From NCBI GenBank assembly GCA_949502025.1, contig CATBCG010000067.1, positions 1 through 24,030 of the forward strand: DNA of 24,030 nt, given 5' to 3'. Position numbers and translations under genes: made by a program. Below are positions 7,728 through 15,568 of this stretch, in pieces. Position 1 is the stretch's first letter. Every line of letters begins with the position of its first letter. The notes under the pieces are model-generated. The model did not search any database. It was given only the letters and a program-made list of their open reading frames with translations, and was not told the origin of the DNA. The stretch is from MGBC131033 sp910585655. GTDB lineage: Bacteria; Bacillota; Clostridia; Lachnospirales; Lachnospiraceae.

Positions 7728-8564
7728 ATGTCATATCTTATCATCGGCGACAGTTGTACCGATTTAACCAAGGAATGGAAGCAAAACGAACATATCCGCC
7801 TTGTCCCGCTTTCTATTGAAATAGACGGAAAAATCATCGTAGACGACGAAACCTTCGACCAGGCGTCGTTTTTACGCAAGATGAAAGCAAGCCCAAATTG
7901 CCCGAAATCGGCATGCCCTTCCCCTGATGAATATGCCCGCTATTTTGATCAGGCAGACGAAATTTATGTCATAACACTGTCCGGCAACCTTTCCGGCTCC
8001 TATAACAGCGCCATGATCGCTGCCGACATTTATCAGGAAGAGCATGGCAAGAAAAAAATTCATATTTTTGACTCCTGCTCCGCCTCCGTCGGTCAGCTTC
8101 TTCTTGTCATGAAGATTGAAGAACTCAAAAAAGCCGGAAAGAACTTTGAAGAGGTCTGCAAGGAAGTAACTGCGTTCCGGGATAAAAAGCAGACTATGTT
8201 TGTATTAGAATCGTTAGACACCCTGCGGAAAAACGGACGCCTAAGCGGTCTTCAAGCGATTTTAGCCAGCGCCTTAAATATCAAACCGGTTATGCGCGGC
8301 ACCATTGACGGTCAGATTGAAAAACGCGATCAGGCAAGAGGGATCAACCGCGCTATCCAGATGATGGCAAAATACGTCGCAGAGGACGCACACGATGCCA
8401 GTAGCCGTATTTTGGCGATTGCCCACTGCAACAACCGGGAACGGGCAGAATTTACCAGAAAGGCTATCACCAAGCTTGTCACCTTCCGTGACGTCGTGAT
8501 CGTCGATACTGCCGGGATCAGCTCCCTCTATGCCAATGACGGCGGGATTATTGTCAGTTTTTAA
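7728..8564 (+). CDS. DegV family fatty-acid-binding protein
   Basis: A 278-residue DegV protein. Members bind a fatty acid between two domains, and in Firmicutes some (FakB) present it to a fatty-acid kinase. Visible features are the N-terminal GDSCTDLT motif, the TLSGNLSGSYNSA loop that holds the carboxylate, the SLDTLRKNGRLSG motif and IKPVMRG. Length is normal. The start has AGGAGG with nine bases to ATG. No fatty-acid kinase gene is nearby, so a role as a FakB partner is only possible, not shown. It sits upstream of a tRNA gene that has its own promoter. Confidence 0.92.
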   Translation: MSYLIIGDSCTDLTKEWKQNEHIRLVPLSIEIDGKIIVDDETFDQASFLRKMKASPNCPKSACPSPDEYARYFDQADEIYVITLSGNLSGSYNSAMIAADIYQEEHGKKKIHIFDSCSASVGQLLLVMKIEELKKAGKNFEEVCKEVTAFRDKKQTMFVLESLDTLRKNGRLSGLQAILASALNIKPVMRGTIDGQIEKRDQARGINRAIQMMAKYVAEDAHDASSRILAIAHCNNRERAEFTRKAITKLVTFRDVVIVDTAGISSLYANDGGIIVSF

Positions 8565-8583
8565 AATTTTATAAATTTATCTC

Positions 8584-8612
8584 TTTACAAAACAATTCGT
8601 TTGGTGTATAAT
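8584..8612 (+). promoter_or_regulatory. Promoter for tRNA-Thr
   Basis: TTTACA (8584-8589) and a consensus TATAAT (8607-8612) with a 17-base spacer, ending 18 bases before the mature tRNA 5' end. Confidence 0.75.
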
Positions 8613-8630
8613 AGCATACGTTGTTGGAGT

Positions 8631-8703
8631 GCTTCCGTGGCTCAGTCGGTAGAGCGATTGATTCGTAATCAATAGATCACGGGTTCGAGTCCCGTCGGGA
8701 GCT
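8631..8703 (+). tRNA. tRNA-Thr (anticodon CGT)
   Basis: A complete cloverleaf. GCTTCCG pairs with CGGGAGC in the acceptor stem (one G-U), the D arm is GCTC/GAGC, the anticodon stem ATTGA/TCAAT encloses loop TTCGTAA, and the T arm ACGGG/CCCGT encloses TTCGAGT. The anticodon at loop positions 3-5 is CGT, reading the threonine codon ACG. CCA is not encoded; TTCC follows the discriminator T. Confidence 0.95.
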
Positions 8704-8711
8704 TTCCAATT

Positions 8712-8736
8712 GGGCAGGAAAGATTCTTTCCTGCCC
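8712..8736 (+). terminator. Terminator after tRNA-Thr
   Basis: A perfect 11-bp stem GGGCAGGAAAG/CTTTCCTGCCC over a three-base loop, nine bases after the tRNA. The T tract is weak (GTTGT), so termination may be partial and let transcription run on into the ABC exporter genes. Confidence 0.6.
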
Positions 8737-8791
8737 GTTGTACAAGCCTTGTACCGCTATCCGGCGGAAACGTATTTACATGACTTTGTAC

Positions 8792-8893
8792 AGAAAAGAG
8801 GATTGGCATTTTGCCAGTCCTTTTCTTTGTCATCTTATTGCCTCACAGCAGCAGATGTCTCTTGTGAGGGGGAGGGGAACAGACTTCCCTCCC
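8792..8893 (+). promoter_or_regulatory. Hairpin-rich leader of the ABC exporter operon
   Basis: Three inverted repeats lie between the tRNA terminator and the exporter. First, a long stem with two bulges (8792-8808 with 8812-8826) ends in TTTTCTTTG and looks like a second terminator or an attenuator. Second, CCTCAC (8841-8846) pairs with GTGAGG (8864-8869). Third, GGAGGG (8871-8876) pairs with CCCTCC (8887-8892). I find no convincing promoter between the tRNA and the exporter, so the operon may rely on readthrough of these elements. No known riboswitch is recognised. Confidence 0.4.
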
Positions 8894-8938
8894 GATTCTT
8901 GGCAAGATATGAACACGTATAACTACCAGGAGGATATT

Positions 8939-9739
8939 ATGGATCATCTAATTAGCGTCAGCCATCTATGCAAAACGTTCCGAGTGGCAAAGCGGGAAGC
9001 AGGCGCCATAAACGCCTTTCAAAGCTTCTTCCACCGGAAGTACGAATACATCCATGCTCTGGATGATATTTCCTTTTCTATAAAACCTGGAGAAATGGTC
9101 GGTTATATCGGTCCGAACGGCTCCGGCAAATCCACGACAATCAAAGTATTAAGCGGTATTTTAACTCCTGATTCCGGGGCATGTCATATCGCGGGAAGAA
9201 TTCCCTGGAAGGAGCGAAAAAAACATGTCCGGGACATCGGTGTTGTCTTTGGACAGCGTTCCCAGCTTTGGTGGGACGTACCAGTCATTGATTCATTTGA
9301 ATTGCTGCGGGATATTTATGAGCTGCCAAAGGCTGCCTATCAGGACAGTCTGGAAGAATTAAGCGAACAGCTTTCGCTCTCCTCTCTGCTGCAAACCCCT
9401 ACCAGGATGCTCTCCCTTGGTCAGCGGATGCGCTGTGAAATCGCGGCTTCTCTGCTGCATCGCCCAAAGATCCTGTTTTTAGACGAGCCGACCATCGGTC
9501 TTGATGCCATCTCCAAGCTTGCCGTACGGGAATTTATCAAGCAGCAAAATGCTCTTCATCAGACGACCATGCTGCTTACCACACACGATATGCAGGACAT
9601 TGAAGCCCTAGCCAGCCGGATTCTACTGATTGGGCATGGAAAAATCCTCTTAGACGGAACCTGGGAAGCGCTGCGCGCAGAAGCCACCGGCTCTCTGGAC
9701 GAATTAGTAGCGGCGCTTTACCGCCGCTACCAGATATAA
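8939..9739 (+). CDS. ABC-2 type exporter, ATP-binding protein
   Basis: A 266-residue ATPase with every expected motif: Walker A GPNGSGKST (residues 58-66), Q-loop at Q106, signature LSLGQ (158-162), Walker B ILFLDE (178-183) and H-loop H216. It resembles the ATPases that work with paired six-helix permeases of the ABC-2 membrane family 6 (DUF990 type). The start at 8939 is set by AGGAGG six bases upstream; a longer in-frame reading would run back through the hairpin leader. It is followed after 16 bases by two permease genes, forming a one-ATPase, two-permease exporter. Cargo is unknown for this group. Confidence 0.92.
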   Translation: MDHLISVSHLCKTFRVAKREAGAINAFQSFFHRKYEYIHALDDISFSIKPGEMVGYIGPNGSGKSTTIKVLSGILTPDSGACHIAGRIPWKERKKHVRDIGVVFGQRSQLWWDVPVIDSFELLRDIYELPKAAYQDSLEELSEQLSLSSLLQTPTRMLSLGQRMRCEIAASLLHRPKILFLDEPTIGLDAISKLAVREFIKQQNALHQTTMLLTTHDMQDIEALASRILLIGHGKILLDGTWEALRAEATGSLDELVAALYRRYQI

Positions 9740-9755
9740 GGAGGCGTTTCTTGTT

Positions 9756-10583
9756 ATGCAGTTTTCTGTCGGGAAGTCTTCAAAAAAATACCTCTCCTTT
9801 TTTCGTATCCGCTTTATCAATGGGCTGCAGTACCGGATTGCCGCTCTTTCCGGCGCCGCTACTCAATTTGTCTGGGGCGTTTTGTTGATTTTATTGTATC
9901 ATGCCTTTTACGAGGCAGACCCAGACGCATTTCCTATGCGCCTTTCCGACCTGGTTTCCTATATTTGGTTGCAGCAGGCTTTTTTTGCTCTCTATCAGGT
10001 CTGGAGTTGGGAAAACGAACTGTTTGAACTGATTCAGACAGGCAACGTGGCTTACGAGCTTTGTCGCCCTTATCGACTTTATGACGCCTGGTTTTTCCGG
10101 ATTATCGCTACCCGTATGGCGAACGCCGTGCTACGCTGCTTCCCGATTTTGCTGCTGGCGCCGTTTCTGCCTGACGGCTATCGGCTTTCCCCGCCGGAAA
10201 ACTGGATGCAACTGGCTTGCTTTTTGCTCTCCTTATTCCTGGCTCTATTGGTCGTCGCCGCTTTTCAGATGGTCATTCACAGCCTGACCTTTTATTTACT
10301 CAATGCTCAGGGGCTAAAGGTTATCAGCCAGACCATCTCCAGCTTTTTATGCGGAGACGTCATTCCCCTGCCATTTTTCCCGGAAAGCGCTCAAACGCTC
10401 CTTGCCTGGCTTCCCTTTGCCTCTATGGGGAACGCCCCGTTTCGGATTTACAGCGGCGACATTGCCGGGGCTGCCCTGCCGGAAACCTTGTTCCGGCAAC
10501 TATTTTGGATCCTGCTATTGATGCTCGTCGGACGTTTCCTCATGCGCCAGGGCTTGAAAAAAACGCTGATTCAGGGAGGATAA
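9756..10583 (+). CDS. ABC-2 type exporter permease, first subunit
   Basis: A 275-residue protein with about six hydrophobic segments and an early motif FFRIRFINGLQYRIAALSGA leading into the first helix, in the style of the ABC-2 membrane family 6 (DUF990). It contains VWSWENELFELIQTGNVAYELCRPY, the cytoplasmic loop that carries the LxRP-like element of these permeases. AAGGAGG lies eleven bases before the ATG, slightly long. It pairs with the next gene to form a heterodimeric channel driven by the upstream ATPase. High aromatic and leucine content fits a membrane protein; no soluble domain is present. Confidence 0.82.
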   Translation: MQFSVGKSSKKYLSFFRIRFINGLQYRIAALSGAATQFVWGVLLILLYHAFYEADPDAFPMRLSDLVSYIWLQQAFFALYQVWSWENELFELIQTGNVAYELCRPYRLYDAWFFRIIATRMANAVLRCFPILLLAPFLPDGYRLSPPENWMQLACFLLSLFLALLVVAAFQMVIHSLTFYLLNAQGLKVISQTISSFLCGDVIPLPFFPESAQTLLAWLPFASMGNAPFRIYSGDIAGAALPETLFRQLFWILLLMLVGRFLMRQGLKKTLIQGG

Positions 10584-10617
10584 CCCAAAACACTGCATGT
10601 AAGGAGGACTTATTACC

Positions 10618-11406
10618 ATGAAATCAACGATAACTACCTATTTTCGTTATTTTACCATTCATTTAAAAAGCTGTATGCAGTACAAAGTTTCCTTTTTTCT
10701 GACCTTTTTAGGGCAATTTTTAGTCAGCTTCAGTGTTTTTTTAGGAGTTTATTTTATGTTCTTACGTTTTTCTGCGGTCAAAGGCTTTACCTACTCGGAT
10801 TGTCTGCTTTGCTATGCGGTGATTCTTATGAGCTTTTCCTTAGGCGAATGTTTTTTCCGCGGCTTTGACCTGTTTCACCGGGTTATTGCCAACGGAGAAT
10901 TTGACCGTATTTTAGTACGTCCCCGCGGTCTGATTTTCCAGGTACTCGGCAGCAAAATCGAATTCACCCGGATGGGACGCGTATTCCAGGCAGTCGTTAT
11001 GCTGATCTATGCCCTGATGACCTGCCGGATTCCCTGGACGCCTTACCGGGTTCTGGTGTTCGTGTTTATGTTAGTAGGCGGAATTGTCGTCTATTCCAGC
11101 CTTTTCCTTCTGCGAGCGTCTATCTGCTTTTTTACCTTGGACGGACTGGAAGTCTTTAATATTTTAACCGACGGAAGCAAGGAATTTGGTCGCTATCCGG
11201 TCAGTATTTATGGGAAACGAGTGCTGACGATCTGCACCTGTCTGATTCCCTTCGCCCTGTTTCAATATTATCCGCTACTTTACCTTTTGGACTACAGCAA
11301 AGAAGCCAGATACGGGCTGCTGCCGATTCTTGCCTGTTTCTTTTCCCTGCCCTGTTATCTGTTTTGGAGAATTGGAGTAAGACATTATAAATCAACTGGT
11401 TCCTAG
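10618..11406 (+). CDS. ABC-2 type exporter permease, second subunit
   Basis: A 262-residue membrane protein of the same group as its neighbour: an N-terminal amphipathic stretch, about six membrane segments and the loop GEFDRILVRPRGLIFQVLGSK, in which ILVRP is the conserved element of this permease type. AAGGAGG stands ten bases before the start, 34 bases after the previous gene. Last gene of the three-gene operon; a strong terminator begins 17 bases after its stop. The unequal pair of permeases suggests a heterodimer. Confidence 0.85.
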   Translation: MKSTITTYFRYFTIHLKSCMQYKVSFFLTFLGQFLVSFSVFLGVYFMFLRFSAVKGFTYSDCLLCYAVILMSFSLGECFFRGFDLFHRVIANGEFDRILVRPRGLIFQVLGSKIEFTRMGRVFQAVVMLIYALMTCRIPWTPYRVLVFVFMLVGGIVVYSSLFLLRASICFFTLDGLEVFNILTDGSKEFGRYPVSIYGKRVLTICTCLIPFALFQYYPLLYLLDYSKEARYGLLPILACFFSLPCYLFWRIGVRHYKSTGS

Positions 11407-11423
11407 GTTCCTTTCCAAACAAA

Positions 11424-11451
11424 CAGCGCAGCCCCATTCTCGGCTGCGCTG
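11424..11451. terminator. Bidirectional terminator between convergent operons
   Basis: A 10-bp GC-rich stem CAGCGCAGCC/GGCTGCGCTG over an eight-base loop, flanked by T-rich DNA on both strands (TCTGT on plus, TTTGTTTGG on minus). It ends both the ABC exporter operon and the serA end of the opposing operon, only 22 bases from the serA stop. Confidence 0.8.
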
Positions 11452-11473
11452 TCTGTATGATATTCATTCTTTC

Positions 11474-12637
11474 TTATTTCACAATTCGTACCTTCAAAAC
11501 TCCGTCAATCGCTTCTAGCTTCTGCTTTAATTCCTCTGTAGAATCGGATTCGATATCAAACATGGAATAGGCATATTCTCCGCGGCTCTTATTGATCATA
11601 TCGGAAATGTTGATCCCGGCAGCGGCAAATACTCCGGTAAACTGCGTCAGCATGTTTGGAATATTGCGGTGATTGATGGTAATGCGACCCGTTGTCCGGC
11701 ATATCCCCATATCGCATGCCGGATAATTGACGGAATTTTTGATATTGCCGTTTTCCATATAATCCATTGCTTCCTGCACCGCCATAACTGCGCAGTTGTC
11801 TTCGGATTCCTCGGTAGAGGCGCCCAGATGCGGAATGGCAATCACGCCCTCCATCCCGGCGGTTTTTGGATTTGGGAAGTCGGTTACATAACGGGCTACC
11901 TTACCGCTCTTTAAGGCGTTTTCCATCGCTTCATCGTCTACCAGAGCATCTCTGGAGAAGTTTAAGACAATCACGCCGTCTTTCATCGTAGCAATCGTTT
12001 CTGTATTTAACATGTGTTTGGTGGCATCCATTAGCGGCACATGCACCGTAATGTAATCACATTCCTGAAAAATCTCTTCATTGCTCTTGACACGGATTAC
12101 ATTTTGGGACAAATTCCAGGCATGTTCTACGGAAATATACGGATCGCAGCCGTAAACTGTCATTCCTAAACGGCTGGCTGCATTTGCCACCAATACGCCG
12201 ATAGCGCCCAGACCGATGACGCCTAACTTCTTTCCCTGGATTTCTTTTCCGGCAAACTTGGATTTTTCCTTTTCTACCATTTTTGCTACGGTTTCTTCTT
12301 CCTTTACCGTCTGTACCCAGTTGACGCCGCCAACGATATCACGGGAAGCCAGGAACAATCCGGCTAGAACCAGTTCCTTCACACCGTTTGCATTGGCGCC
12401 CGGGGTGTTGAATACTACAATTCCCTGCTCTGCACATTTGTCTAACGGAATGTTATTGACTCCCGCCCCGGCTCTGGCAATCGCCTCTAGTCCTTCCGGC
12501 AGTTCCAGGTCGTGCATCGCTGCGCTTCGTACCAAAGCCACCTGCGCATCTGTCAGGTGTTCGGTCATTTCATATTGATCGGTCAGCAGATTTGTCCCTA
12601 CTGCTGCGATTTTGTTCAAACAATTTACCCTTATCAT
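11474..12637 (-). CDS. serA: D-3-phosphoglycerate dehydrogenase
   Basis: Catalyses the first step of serine synthesis, oxidising 3-phosphoglycerate to 3-phosphohydroxypyruvate with NAD. The 387 residues contain the Rossmann motif GVIGLGAIG, the substrate segment NFSRDALVD with the catalytic Arg, the PHLGAST motif with the catalytic His, and a C-terminal ACT domain over the last 70 residues, which in relatives senses serine. The usual catalytic Glu in the DVFxxEP position is not seen; the sequence reads VTDFPNPKT there. AAAGGAGT precedes the ATG with eight bases. It directly follows serC and is the last gene of the minus-strand cluster. Confidence 0.93.
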   Translation of the reverse strand: MIRVNCLNKIAAVGTNLLTDQYEMTEHLTDAQVALVRSAAMHDLELPEGLEAIARAGAGVNNIPLDKCAEQGIVVFNTPGANANGVKELVLAGLFLASRDIVGGVNWVQTVKEEETVAKMVEKEKSKFAGKEIQGKKLGVIGLGAIGVLVANAASRLGMTVYGCDPYISVEHAWNLSQNVIRVKSNEEIFQECDYITVHVPLMDATKHMLNTETIATMKDGVIVLNFSRDALVDDEAMENALKSGKVARYVTDFPNPKTAGMEGVIAIPHLGASTEESEDNCAVMAVQEAMDYMENGNIKNSVNYPACDMGICRTTGRITINHRNIPNMLTQFTGVFAAAGINISDMINKSRGEYAYSMFDIESDSTEELKQKLEAIDGVLKVRIVK

Positions 12638-12697
12638 TATAACATACTCCTTTCCCTCTTTCGGCTTCTTTCCTCCACACCGTTGTCTTGAATCGCT

Positions 12698-13777
12698 TTA
12701 TGCGTTCTTTTCAAACTCTTTCATAAAAGCAACTAACGCCTCTACTCCGGCTATCGGCATCGCGTTATAAATGCTGGCGCGCATACCGCCCACGGTACGG
12801 TGTCCCTTAAGATTCTCAAAGCCCGCTGCCTTTGCTTCCTTTACAAAGCGAGCGTCCAGCTCTTCGTTTCCGGTAACAAACGGCACGTTCATCAAAGAAC
12901 GATCCTCTTTGCGTACGGTTCCTTTAAATAAACTGCTTTCATCAAGGAAGTCATAAAGAATCTTTGCTTTCTGCTCATTATGCTCTTTCATAGCAGCCAA
13001 CCCGCCTTTAGTCTTAATCCACTGGAATACCTTGCCGCAGACATAGATTCCATAAGCCGGAGGAGTATTGTACAAAGACTTATTGTCCATATGTACTTTA
13101 TAGCGGAACATCGTCGGAGTTCCAGGCAACACATCCTCCGTAATCATATCCTCCCGGATAATCGCAATCACCACACCTGCAGGACCTACGTTTTTCTGTA
13201 CGCCTCCATAAATCATTGCATACTTTTCTACTTCCATCGGCTCAGATAAAAAGCAGGAGGAAACGTCTGCTACCAATGGTTTTCCTTTGGTATTTGGCAA
13301 TGTTTTAAACTTTGTACCATAAATCGTGTTATTCTCGCAAATGTAAACATAGTCTGCGTCTTCGGAAATGTTTAAATCCGAGCAGTCCGGAATATAGGAA
13401 AAAGTCTGATCGGCAGAAGAAGCCACGGCGTTTGCCTGACCGAAAATCTGCGCCTCCTGATAAGCCTTCTTCGCCCATTGCCCGGTAATGATGTAATCCG
13501 CCACTTTATTCTTCATAAAGTTCATCGGAATCATGGCGAACTGGGAAGAAGCCCCGCCCTGCAAAAACAATACTTTGTAATTATCCGGAATCTGTAACAA
13601 ATCCCGGATATCCTGTTCTGCAGTCTGAATGATTTCCTCAAACATTTTAGAGCGGTGGCTCATCTCCATCACAGACATCCCGCAGCCCTTGTAATCTAAC
13701 ATTTCCTCCGCTGCTTCCTTTAGTACCTCCTCCGGCAAAACTGCCGGTCCTGCTGAAAAATTGTACACTCTACCCAT
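12698..13777 (-). CDS. serC: Phosphoserine aminotransferase
   Basis: A class V aminotransferase of 359 residues that converts 3-phosphohydroxypyruvate to phosphoserine. It opens with VYNFSAGPAVLPEEVL, the signature N-terminus of SerC, and carries FLQGGASSQFAMIPMN for cofactor phosphate binding and the PLP lysine at about residue 195 in GGVQKNVGPAG. It also retains the HRTVGGMRASIYNA C-terminal motif. AAGGAGT lies seven bases before the start. It lies 66 bases after ilvB and 60 bases before serA; serB, the phosphatase of the third step, is not in the window. Confidence 0.96.
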   Translation of the reverse strand: MGRVYNFSAGPAVLPEEVLKEAAEEMLDYKGCGMSVMEMSHRSKMFEEIIQTAEQDIRDLLQIPDNYKVLFLQGGASSQFAMIPMNFMKNKVADYIITGQWAKKAYQEAQIFGQANAVASSADQTFSYIPDCSDLNISEDADYVYICENNTIYGTKFKTLPNTKGKPLVADVSSCFLSEPMEVEKYAMIYGGVQKNVGPAGVVIAIIREDMITEDVLPGTPTMFRYKVHMDNKSLYNTPPAYGIYVCGKVFQWIKTKGGLAAMKEHNEQKAKILYDFLDESSLFKGTVRKEDRSLMNVPFVTGNEELDARFVKEAKAAGFENLKGHRTVGGMRASIYNAMPIAGVEALVAFMKEFEKNA

Positions 13778-13843
13778 TTTTTATACTCCTTCCTCTAAGT
13801 TATCACTATCATCACCCGTAAAACAGGATGGTTATTTCTCCCG

Positions 13844-15535
13844 TTATTTTCCTAAATCCTCCTCGGAAAATACTTCCTCAATCGCAGCACCCGGCGCTAC
13901 CATCGGCCATACCTTGTCGTTGCTGTCAATCACACAGTCTATCAGCACCGGCTCTCCGGCAGAAAGCGCTTCCTTTAATACCGGTTCTACCTCTTCCCTC
14001 TTGGTAATCCGGTAAGCCTTTGCTCCCATCGCCTCTGCCAGCTTCACATAATCCACCTGATCCTCTAAGGTCGTATGAGAATAACGCTGTCCGTAGAACA
14101 AGGTCTGCCATTGACGCACCATTCCCAATACCCGGTTGTCAAATACAATCTCGATGATCGGGATATGATAGCGGGTAGCCGTTGCCAGCTCGTTCATATT
14201 CATACGAAAACAACCATCGCCTGCGATATTGACGACTGTTTTGCCCGGGCAGCCTACCTTGGCGCCAAGAGAAGCGCCCAGACCATATCCCATCGTTCCC
14301 AGCCCGCCGGAAGTAATCAGTGTTCTTGGTTTCTTGTATTTATAAAACTGCGCTGCCCACATCTGATGCTGCCCGACCTCTGTCGTAATCAACGCGTCTC
14401 CTTCGGTCAGCTCATAAAGCTTTTCAATCACATAAGGACCGGTCAATACTTCCGGATGATACGTAAGCGGATAGCTCTCCTTTAACTCCTGGATATGTGC
14501 CATCCATTTGGCATGTTCGCGGTTTTCCAGCCATTCGTTTAGTAATCCGACGACCGCCTTGATATCTCCCTCCACGCATTGGTCAATCATTACATTTTTA
14601 TTCACTTCTGCCGGATCAATGTCTATTTGCAGAATTTTTGCATTTCTGGCAAATTTTTTCGCGTTTCCGGTGACACGATCCGAAAATCTTGCTCCCAATA
14701 CTACCAGCAAGTCGCATTCCGTCACAGCATAATTGGCAGTCTTTGTCCCGTGCATCCCAAGCATTCCCATATAGCGGGCGTCTGATCCGTCAAAAGCACC
14801 TTTACCCATCAGGGAATCGGTAACAGGAGCGTCTAGCTTCTCGACAAATTGGGCGATTTCTTCCTTTGCTCCAGAGATAACCGCGCCTCCTCCTACAAAG
14901 ACAACCGGCTTTTTGGCAGCGGCTAACATCCGGAGAGCCGCCTGAATTTCCTCTTCTTTAATCGGCTTTACCTGCCCCTTGACGGAACAGATCTCCTCTT
15001 CGCTTAGTACATGTGGCTCATATTCGCAGGAATTGGCTGTTACATCCTTTGTAATATCCACCAACACCGGTCCCGGACGTCCTTTTCTGGCAATCGAAAA
15101 GGCTCTGCGGATGGTATCTGCCAGCTTTTCTACGTCCTTGACAATGAAGTTATGCTTTGTAATCGGCATCGTGATTCCGGCAATATCAATCTCCTGAAAG
15201 CTGTCTTTTCCCAATAAATTGGTTCCTACATTCCCGGTAATCGCCACCACCGGCACAGAATCCATATAGGCAGTGGCAATCCCTGTCACCAGATTGGTCG
15301 CACCTGGTCCGCTGGTAGCCAGACAAACGCCTACCTTTCCGGTCGCTCTGGCATAACCGTCCGCCGCATGGGCAGCGCCCTGTTCATGGGAAGTAAGGAT
15401 ATGCCGGATCTCCTCCTGATGGCGGTACAGCTCGTCATAGATATTCAAGACGGAACCGCCCGGATAGCCGAAAATCGTATCCACGCCCTGTTCCTTCAAA
15501 CATTCCACTAAAATCTGTGAACCCGTCAATTTCAT
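13844..15535 (-). CDS. ilvB: Acetolactate synthase, large catalytic subunit
   Basis: A thiamine-diphosphate enzyme of 563 residues that joins two pyruvates, or pyruvate and 2-oxobutyrate, in the first shared step of valine, leucine and isoleucine synthesis. It shows GYPGGSVLNIYDEL, the catalytic Glu in SHEQGAAHAADGYARATG, SGPGATNLVTGIATAYMDS, and the cofactor motif GDGCFRMNMNELATATRY leading to FDNRVLGMVRQWQ, where the classic NN is DN. The small regulatory subunit (ilvN) is not adjacent. AGGAG is 13 bases from the ATG, a long spacing, and a three-codon reading frame (ATG GAA AAA TAG) lies in the gap. It begins 33 bases after the ilvD stop. Confidence 0.95.
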   Translation of the reverse strand: MKLTGSQILVECLKEQGVDTIFGYPGGSVLNIYDELYRHQEEIRHILTSHEQGAAHAADGYARATGKVGVCLATSGPGATNLVTGIATAYMDSVPVVAITGNVGTNLLGKDSFQEIDIAGITMPITKHNFIVKDVEKLADTIRRAFSIARKGRPGPVLVDITKDVTANSCEYEPHVLSEEEICSVKGQVKPIKEEEIQAALRMLAAAKKPVVFVGGGAVISGAKEEIAQFVEKLDAPVTDSLMGKGAFDGSDARYMGMLGMHGTKTANYAVTECDLLVVLGARFSDRVTGNAKKFARNAKILQIDIDPAEVNKNVMIDQCVEGDIKAVVGLLNEWLENREHAKWMAHIQELKESYPLTYHPEVLTGPYVIEKLYELTEGDALITTEVGQHQMWAAQFYKYKKPRTLITSGGLGTMGYGLGASLGAKVGCPGKTVVNIAGDGCFRMNMNELATATRYHIPIIEIVFDNRVLGMVRQWQTLFYGQRYSHTTLEDQVDYVKLAEAMGAKAYRITKREEVEPVLKEALSAGEPVLIDCVIDSNDKVWPMVAPGAAIEEVFSEEDLGK

Positions 15536-15568
15536 CTATTTTTCCATACTCCTTTTTTTGATTTATAT

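Noticed and set aside
8738..8938. Longer N-terminus for the exporter ATPase
   Set aside because: The extension crosses terminator-like hairpins and does not resemble an ABC domain; AGGAGG sits before the ATG at 8939.
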